From an uncultured Eubacteriales bacterium (GTDB lineage Bacteria > Bacillota > Clostridia > Oscillospirales > Oscillospiraceae), in NCBI GenBank assembly GCA_900546485.1, contig URDK01000050.1, positions 1 through 19,204 of the forward strand: DNA of 19,204 bases, given 5' to 3'. The position numbers and the translations under genes are program-made. Positions 14,556 to 19,204 of the stretch are shown here, in pieces; within the stretch, counting starts at the first letter, position 1, and each line of letters starts with the position of its first letter. The notes beneath the pieces were generated by a model. The model saw only the letters and a list, made by a program, of their open reading frames with translations. It did no database searches and had not been told where the DNA came from.

Positions 14556-15254
14556 TCAGTCCTCGATCTCGCAGATGATGTTGCAGATGCAGGCGTCCGC
14601 ATTGATGCGCAGGGGCGAGCAGAAGGCGCGCAGGACTTTCTTGCCGACCAGCGGGCCGGGGTTCACGTCCTCGTAGATGCGTATGGTGTGGTCGGTACGG
14701 GCCGGGTCGAGGTAGGCCTTGTGGGTGCGGAAACCGTTCTGCTTGCCGATGGCGATGTTCTCGATGCTCAGGGTGTCGATGGCAACGGCCTTGAGCTTGG
14801 GCAGGTTCATGCGCATCCACTCCGCGCACTCGGCACCGACGGCGGCGAAATCCGTGCCGTAGTCCTCAAAGTCCACGGGACGCTTGGGCCAGGAGTTGGT
14901 GTTGAAGATGATGAGGTCTGCCTCGTAGAGCTCGTCACCCAGCTTTTCCAGCATCTCCTTGGTAATGAGGCCGTTTTTCTCCTCGAAGGGGCAGTCGAGC
15001 ATCACGGGGTGGTCGTAGATGAAGCTCTCGGTGGGCAGGGCATTGACATCGTCCATCTTGGGCGTGTCGCCGCCCATGTAGTGCCAGGGCGCGTCGCAGT
15101 GCGTACCGGCGTGGAGGTAGATGTCCATAACGGAGCCGTTCCAGGGGTCGCCGGCGGTGAGGTCCTCGCGTATCTTGACGGTGGGGATGGGCAGGCCGGG
15201 ATAGACGCCCATGCCGTCGTAGATTGGATAGCCTATTTCAACGTATTTGCCCAT
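14556..15254 (-). CDS. Cyclase family protein (KynB-like metal-dependent hydrolase)
   Basis: This 232-residue protein belongs to the cyclase/KynB superfamily of zinc- or manganese-dependent amidohydrolases and lactonases. The defining metal motif is intact: H48-A-G-T-H52-C-D54-A-P-W-H58. Members include N-formylkynurenine formamidase and isatin hydrolase. The substrate here is unknown. Two context-based ideas are opening of a ring or amide that releases pantoate (pantolactone, pantothenate), or removal of a formyl group that feeds the downstream formate enzymes. A strong TAAGGAGGT site lies 6 bases before the ATG. It is 26 bases after the permease stop. Confidence 0.9.
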   Translation of the reverse strand: MGKYVEIGYPIYDGMGVYPGLPIPTVKIREDLTAGDPWNGSVMDIYLHAGTHCDAPWHYMGGDTPKMDDVNALPTESFIYDHPVMLDCPFEEKNGLITKEMLEKLGDELYEADLIIFNTNSWPKRPVDFEDYGTDFAAVGAECAEWMRMNLPKLKAVAIDTLSIENIAIGKQNGFRTHKAYLDPARTDHTIRIYEDVNPGPLVGKKVLRAFCSPLRINADACICNIICEIED

Positions 15255-15280
15255 GGGAATACCTCCTTATTTTATTCGAA

Positions 15281-16291
15281 CTATGCCGTGGTCTTGGATT
15301 TGTTTGTCCTTGCGGCGTCCTTTTTCTTGTCCCAGCGGTCAAGCATGGAGACGAAAACGGGGCAGAGTATGGCGGTCAACAGGGTCGCGGCGGTACAGGC
15401 GGCGGTGGCGTCGGCCACATAAGGCATGAGGCTCTCGTCCACGGAGGCGACGTAGAGCGGCGTGGCCGAGCAGATGCCGGCGCATGAGCCGATGGCGGCG
15501 CCGACGGCACGGGGCTTGCCGTGGTTTGTGAGGGCGTAGGAATAGTAACCTCCGAGGCCCGTGGTAATGACGGTGATGATGCCGAGCAGTATGCCGCTCA
15601 TGCCGGCACTCAGCAGCGACTGAAAGCGCAGGTTGGCGCCGAGTGCAAAGGCGACAAAGGGGATGATGACGTTGCATCCAGGGGCAAGGAACTTCCGGAT
15701 GTTCTCGTCGATGTTGCCGAGAATTATGCCGAGCACCAGCGGGAAGAGAGAGGCAAGCAGGCTGATAAGCGGGATGTCGGCAAGGCCGGCAGCGCCGAAA
15801 ACGATCATCGTCACAAACGGAAGATCGTTGATGCAGAGCGGGCCGATGGCAGCGACGTCGTTCTTGTCTCCAAACTCCTGGGCCAGCGAGACATAGAGCG
15901 TGCCGCTCGAGTTGGTGATGGCAGAGACGAGAGCAAGGGGCGAGAGTCCGAGTATACCCTCCATGCCCCAGACTTTGGCCACCACAAGGCCGATGACCGC
16001 GCCGATGATTATCTTCGACAGGCAGAGCACCGTGCCTCTTGCCAGGGGCGTGGCAGCCTCACGGAGCTTAATCTGCGAGCCGGAACAGACAAAGAACATA
16101 GCGACAAAGGCGTTGACTCCATCCTTGAGCAGAGCTGTGGTGAAGCCGCCTATTTCTATGGCCTGCGGTATGAACGAGTTGCACAGAGCTCCAAGTATGA
16201 GCGGTACTATCATCATACCGCCCGGCACCTTCTGTACCAGCTTGAGTATTGAGAATTTCTCCTTCATTTCTTTACCTGGTTCAGTACTCAT
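15281..16291 (-). CDS. 2-keto-3-deoxygluconate permease family transporter (KdgT-like)
   Basis: This inner-membrane transporter of 336 residues has about ten hydrophobic helices and belongs to the KdgT family. Clear similarity to KdgT includes QKVPGGMMIVPLILGALCNSF near the N-terminus and IIPFVAFALGANLRF and LGIILGNIDENIRKF in the second half. Studied members import 2-keto-3-deoxygluconate, but no sugar-acid degradation genes are visible here, so another small hydroxy- or keto-acid (for example pantoate or ketopantoate) is more likely. The ATG at 16291 overlaps the panB stop (ATGA). An internal ATG at 16267 gives 328 residues, closer to E. coli KdgT, and has AGG 7 bases upstream, so either start is possible. 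Confidence 0.9.
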   Translation of the reverse strand: MSTEPGKEMKEKFSILKLVQKVPGGMMIVPLILGALCNSFIPQAIEIGGFTTALLKDGVNAFVAMFFVCSGSQIKLREAATPLARGTVLCLSKIIIGAVIGLVVAKVWGMEGILGLSPLALVSAITNSSGTLYVSLAQEFGDKNDVAAIGPLCINDLPFVTMIVFGAAGLADIPLISLLASLFPLVLGIILGNIDENIRKFLAPGCNVIIPFVAFALGANLRFQSLLSAGMSGILLGIITVITTGLGGYYSYALTNHGKPRAVGAAIGSCAGICSATPLYVASVDESLMPYVADATAACTAATLLTAILCPVFVSMLDRWDKKKDAARTNKSKTTA

Positions 16292-17118
16292 ACCTCGTAG
16301 CCTTCAACGACCTTGTTGAAGCTGTATTCCTGGGACGGGAAGCTGCCGTCGAGAGTCTCGGCGTGGAAGGCGTTGAGGCCCTCGACCATCGCCTTGCGGA
16401 TATGAGCGAAGTGCTTGACGAACTTGGGCTTGAAGTCGCCGTACATGTCCAGCAGGTCCTGAGTGACAAGCACCTGGCAGTCGACATAGGGGCCCGCGCC
16501 GATGCCGAGAATGGGCACGCTGACGGCCTGGGTGATGGCCTTTGCCACGCCGTTAGGCACGCATTCTACAACTATTGAAAACACGCCTGCGGCCTCGAGG
16601 GCCTTCGCGTCCTCGACGAGCTTGGCCGCTGTTTCGGGCGTGCCGCCCTGGACTTTGAAGCCGCCGAAGCTGGTGGCACTCTGTGGGGTCATGCCGATGT
16701 GGCCCATGACGGGTATGCCAACCTCGACCATTCGGCGGATGGTTTCCGCCATATTGCTGCCGCCCTCGAGCTTGACGCAGTCGCAGTTGGTTTCCATGAG
16801 GATGCGGCAGGCGCTTCGGATGGCCTGCTCCGGGCTCTCCTGATAGCTGCCGAAGGGCATGTCGCCAACGACGAAAGTATTCGGTGCGCCTTTCACCACC
16901 GGGCGGATGTGGTGAATCATATCGTCTAGCGTGACGCCGACGGTGCTGTTGTAGCCCAGCATGACCATGCCCAGCGAGTCGCCGACGAGGATTACTTCGG
17001 TCTCGCTTTCGTTGACAATGGAGGCAGTCGTGTAATCATAAGCCGTGACGTAGGTGAATTTTCGCCCCTCCTGCTTGAACTTCTTGAAATCGAGTACCGT
17101 CATTTTCTTTTTGGCCAT
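16288..17118 (-). CDS. panB: 3-methyl-2-oxobutanoate hydroxymethyltransferase
   Basis: This 276-residue enzyme transfers a hydroxymethyl group between 5,10-methylene-THF and 2-ketoisovalerate to form ketopantoate; the reaction is reversible. Magnesium ligands are D47 (VGDSLG) and D86 (VGDMPFG); K116 and E118 (VKLEGG) and the VVECVP glutamate match the known active site. The start at 17118 (MAKKKMTVLDF) follows AAAGGAG by 9 bases; a longer reading from 17232 crosses the promoter. It is the first gene of the operon, divergent from a LysR gene. panC and panD, needed to complete pantothenate synthesis, are not in the window, which makes a catabolic or C1-linked role worth considering. Confidence 0.97.
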   Translation of the reverse strand: MAKKKMTVLDFKKFKQEGRKFTYVTAYDYTTASIVNESETEVILVGDSLGMVMLGYNSTVGVTLDDMIHHIRPVVKGAPNTFVVGDMPFGSYQESPEQAIRSACRILMETNCDCVKLEGGSNMAETIRRMVEVGIPVMGHIGMTPQSATSFGGFKVQGGTPETAAKLVEDAKALEAAGVFSIVVECVPNGVAKAITQAVSVPILGIGAGPYVDCQVLVTQDLLDMYGDFKPKFVKHFAHIRKAMVEGLNAFHAETLDGSFPSQEYSFNKVVEGYEV

Positions 17119-17209
17119 TGCTGCGTTCTCCTTTCGTGTTTTCCAGTCTAGCCGTCCACTCCGGGCGGCCTTCGGTTCTGTAAATACTTCTATCATAAAA
17201 CAACGGCCA

Positions 17210-17239
17210 AGTATAATATTTGTTGCGCACAAATCATAA
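17210..17239 (-). promoter_or_regulatory. Predicted promoter of the panB operon
   Basis: Reading on the minus strand, the -35 box is TTATGA (17239-17234) and the -10 box TATACT (17215-17210), with an 18-base spacer. The 218-base region 17119-17336 between panB and the LysR gene is AT-rich and holds this promoter and several dyads. Confidence 0.55.
17218..17234. promoter_or_regulatory. Dyad between the panB -35 and -10 boxes, candidate LysR operator
   Basis: ATTTGT-TGCGC-ACAAAT is a perfect 6-bp dyad with a 5-base centre, filling most of the promoter spacer. Its size fits the T-N11-A class of LysR-regulator sites. Binding here would be expected to affect panB transcription. Confidence 0.4.
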
Positions 17240-17250
17240 CCGTGATATTA

Positions 17251-17269
17251 TGATATATGGCAAGTATCA
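17251..17269. promoter_or_regulatory. Second dyad upstream of panB, candidate LysR recognition site
   Basis: TGATA-N9-TATCA lies 12 bases upstream of the panB -35 box, the usual position of a LysR-type anchoring site. A further AT-rich palindrome, CTATA-AAA-TATAG (17289-17301), lies closer to the LysR gene and may be part of its own promoter. Confidence 0.4.
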
Positions 17270-17336
17270 CAACATATCGGAGCATATTCTATAAAATATA
17301 GCGATAGGGACCAAAAATTTTGGGGGAGGGCGGTCG

Positions 17337-18263
17337 ATGAACTCCGGTAGGAAATACTATTTCATCACCATAGCGGAGACCCTGAATATAACTCGCGCAT
17401 CGGAGCGGCTGTTGGTTTCCCAGCCCTCACTGACGCAGTATTTGAACCGGCTTGAGAAGGAGCTGGATATAAAGCTCGTGGACAGGCAGTTTACTCCTCT
17501 GCGTCTCACAGAGGCGGGGCGCATCTACAAAGACTATCTCCTGCGCGAGCGCGAGGCGGAGGATACGCTGAACGCCTCTCTGGCGCGGCTTCGCGCACAG
17601 ACGCGCAGGAAACTGCTCATAGGTATACCATTGCAGAAAAGCCACGAGCTTGCCAGCCGAGTCATCCCGGACTTTGCGCAGGAACACCCTGAAATTGAGA
17701 TATCCATATGGGAAGGCACCTCCCAGACTGTGCGCGAGAGGGTCATGAAGGGCGAGCTGGACATAGGCTTCGGCCACACCATGGGCGAGGAGTTCAAAAA
17801 CTGCTTCGTGAAGCCTCTGAACCGAGAAAAGCTCCTGCTCATATGCAGCAGGGGAAATCCAATTGTTGCAGGCCGTGCCTCCTCGCCGGAGCAGACCTTG
17901 CAAGTCGGCGCCGAGCAGCTGAACGACTTGCTGTTTTACCAGATGGCCGAGGAATATTACCTCTATGAGGTCGAGTCGCGACACATGAAGGAGCACGGCG
18001 TGCATCCGCGTAGGGTGACAGTGATGTCGAACCTGCACTCCATCATCGCATCTGTGATTGGTGGAGATGGCTTTGCATATATGCCGGACTACGTCATGGA
18101 TGAACTCTGGCCGCGGAGCGTCATGGAACAGCTCGCCTTCCTCAGATTGGATGAGCGAGACCTTGAGTGGAGCTTCTCCATGCTGCGCTCAAGCATCAGC
18201 CCCATGACCATCCCCATGAAACTGTTTTGGAGTAGAGTGGTTGAGACCTGCTGCTCTGGATGA
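17337..18263 (+). CDS. LysR family transcriptional regulator
   Basis: This 308-residue regulator has an N-terminal winged helix-turn-helix (about 1-60, including NITRASERLLVSQPSLTQYL and LVDRQFTPLRLTEAG) and a two-lobed effector-binding domain (about 90-300). It starts at ATG 17337 behind GGGGGAGGG and is divergent from panB, the classic LysR arrangement. It probably controls the panB-led operon and responds to a substrate or intermediate of that pathway. I cannot name the inducer from sequence. The family call is secure. Confidence 0.95.
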   Translation: MNSGRKYYFITIAETLNITRASERLLVSQPSLTQYLNRLEKELDIKLVDRQFTPLRLTEAGRIYKDYLLREREAEDTLNASLARLRAQTRRKLLIGIPLQKSHELASRVIPDFAQEHPEIEISIWEGTSQTVRERVMKGELDIGFGHTMGEEFKNCFVKPLNREKLLLICSRGNPIVAGRASSPEQTLQVGAEQLNDLLFYQMAEEYYLYEVESRHMKEHGVHPRRVTVMSNLHSIIASVIGGDGFAYMPDYVMDELWPRSVMEQLAFLRLDERDLEWSFSMLRSSISPMTIPMKLFWSRVVETCCSG

Positions 18264-18315
18264 GCGGAGCGCTTGCCAGCACCTAAAGTAGCGGAGGGTA
18301 CAGAGGGAGAGGCCT

Positions 18316-18363
18316 ATGACCACCAACCTTTACCCAGTAAACCGCCGTGGTCATCGCAAATAA
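18316..18363 (+). CDS. 15-codon ORF inside a stem-loop
   Basis: This short ORF (MTTNLYPVNRRGHRK) is preceded by GGGAGAGG 4 bases before its ATG. The first eight bases (ATGACCAC, 18316-18323) pair perfectly with 18347-18354 (GTGGTCAT), so the start codon is hidden in a hairpin. It lies between the LysR stop and a terminator. It may be a leader peptide, or the stem-loop may be the functional part. It could also be chance or a scrap of the adjacent mobile element. Confidence 0.35.
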   Translation: MTTNLYPVNRRGHRK

Positions 18364-18381
18364 CTATGCATATCAAATAAA

Positions 18382-18418
18382 AGAGCATGGGCGGCTCAAC
18401 GCTGCCCGTGCTCTTTTT
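18382..18418. terminator. Bidirectional terminator between the LysR and relaxase-like genes
   Basis: A 14-bp stem (AGAGCATGGGCGGC at 18382-18395 against 18401-18414, two G-U pairs) has loop TCAAC. TTTT follows on the + strand, and a mirror A-rich run (AATAAAA) precedes it for the - strand. The stop codon of the minus-strand relaxase gene (18396-18398) lies in the loop. Confidence 0.85.
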
Positions 18419-19204
18419 GTCTCCCGTCAGCCTTTACATCAACGTTAAGTATCGCCTCAGCGTTGGCGCGGTAGGTCAGTAGCTTTTTCATCTCGGCTCT
18501 GGCCTCGCGGTAGGCCGGGTATGCGGCGCGCTTCTCTGCGAGGAGGGCGGTGTACTCGGCTTGCAGAGTCTTGACCGTGGGAAGCTTTTTCAACCCCAGA
18601 TCATTGAACGCCTTCTTTGCAGCTCGGTGCAGAAGTATCTCCTGTTCGTGCTCGGCTAAATACCGCTTCGAGTAGCCGGATGCTTTGTAAGCACGGAAGG
18701 TCTCCCGCGTCCGCAGGTAGTTTATGACCTGCTTTTTCAACTCCTCGACCTCGGACATACGCGCTTCCGTCCTCTTCAGCTTCTCGGTCAGGGCGCTGCA
18801 TTTCTCGCTCGTGGCCTCGGCTCTGCGCGAGAGTTCGTCGAAGTCCATGTCGCCGTTCTCTTTGAGAAAGTTTATGGTCTGCGCCATCTGCTTGAGGTTA
18901 AACACCTTCGCCCAGCGCTCATAGCCCGCGCCTTTGCCCTCTGAGAGCTTAGCTTGGATGTCAATGAGCAGGCTCGGCCGCTGTTCCGCGAGCCACTTGT
19001 TGTAGCTCTTGCCGCGGCGCTTCGGAGCCTCGACGACGGACAGTCCGTGCTCGATGCAGAGCGTATCGCTCAGCGCCCTCACTGCCCGCGAGCTGCCCCA
19101 AAAGTTGTTGAACTTGCCCCGGCAGTCGAGCGTAGTGGAGTTCCAGAGTATGTGGTGGAGTAGGGAAGCACCGCCTTGCCACATTACTGTGGTAGGTTTG
19201 CGCC
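18396..19204 (-). CDS. Relaxase/mobilization protein, C-terminal part, probably a remnant
   Basis: The visible frame (262 residues from the ATG at 19184, still open to the window edge) matches the C-terminal half of Clostridia-type MobA/VirD2-like relaxases, which nick DNA at the transfer origin. ILWNSTTLD, FNNFWGSSRAVRALSDTLC and KGAGYERWAKVFNLKQMAQT are typical. The C-terminal third is charged and helical, likely coiled coil. Signs of decay: where relaxases carry the metal-binding HxH before IIWN, this reads LHH; the residues further upstream (KPTTVMWQGG) do not look like a relaxase; and the jump from GKSYNKWLAEQ to RPSLLIDIQ seems to skip a segment of roughly 100 residues present in full-length relatives, as I recall them. 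The upstream part is outside the window. Confidence 0.7.
   Translation of the reverse strand, partial: RKPTTVMWQGGASLLHHILWNSTTLDCRGKFNNFWGSSRAVRALSDTLCIEHGLSVVEAPKRRGKSYNKWLAEQRPSLLIDIQAKLSEGKGAGYERWAKVFNLKQMAQTINFLKENGDMDFDELSRRAEATSEKCSALTEKLKRTEARMSEVEELKKQVINYLRTRETFRAYKASGYSKRYLAEHEQEILLHRAAKKAFNDLGLKKLPTVKTLQAEYTALLAEKRAAYPAYREARAEMKKLLTYRANAEAILNVDVKADGRQKEHGQR

Noticed and set aside
14543..14602. 20-residue extension of the PanE-like protein
   Set aside because: The nucleotide-binding strand must start at MKIGIIGAG, and the AGGAGG site lies just before that ATG.
17119..17232. 38-residue extension of PanB
   Set aside because: It would cover the promoter -10 box and the Shine-Dalgarno site; the sequence is not PanB-like.

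Overview
The window looks like chromosome of a GC-rich Bacillota gut-type anaerobe, most likely Clostridia (Oscillospiraceae-like). The evidence is strong Gram-positive Shine-Dalgarno sites, GTG starts, tightly overlapping genes, an ATP-dependent formate-tetrahydrofolate ligase with a separate cyclodeaminase-type protein and a divergent FolD, an ECF transporter S component, and a Clostridia-type mobilization relaxase. This assignment is inferred from gene content only. I see no tRNA, rRNA or CRISPR array.

Left part, + strand. Positions 1-3049 hold an ABC exporter operon: two FtsX/MacB-type permeases (the first cut by the window edge) and a LolD/MacB-type ATPase, closed by a perfect terminator. 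Positions 3212-5303 hold a DNA-damage operon: a Y-family DNA polymerase, an 83-residue protein of unknown function, and an SRAP (YedK/HMCES-type) abasic-site protein. Positions 5487-8963 encode a 1158-residue protein with an N-terminal PD-(D/E)XK-like nuclease core and a long helical remainder. Its base composition is more AT-rich than its neighbours, and it is a candidate single-gene defence protein. Its promoter shares a CTATCTTGT element at the transcription start with the polymerase operon. Positions 8964-9233 hold five back-to-back hairpins, one of which lies in a 27-bp repeat also found after the ABC operon.

Centre, - strand, 17118 down to 9234: nine co-directional genes with overlaps or short gaps. 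In transcription order they are panB, a KdgT-type permease, a cyclase-family (KynB-like) metal hydrolase, a PanE-type ketopantoate reductase, then fhs, a FchA/cyclodeaminase-type protein, folD, a formate/nitrite channel and a folate-type ECF S component. A LysR regulator is divergent at 17337-18263.

Read together, these genes form a closed scheme. PanE and PanB interconvert pantoate, ketopantoate and ketoisovalerate while exchanging methylene-THF. FolD, the FchA-like protein and Fhs interconvert methylene-THF and formate with ATP. The channel moves formate, and the S component brings in folate. panC and panD are not in the window, and a sugar-acid-type permease and a hydrolase are. I therefore propose that the cluster may run in the catabolic direction (pantoate or a derivative to formate plus ATP). 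This is inference; a biosynthetic C1-supply role is the main alternative. FolD here lacks two residues needed for cyclohydrolase activity in studied FolD enzymes, which explains the adjacent FchA-like gene.

Right edge, 18264-19204: a 15-codon ORF enclosed in a stem-loop, a bidirectional terminator, and the C-terminal part of a relaxase that looks like a decayed remnant of a mobilizable element.
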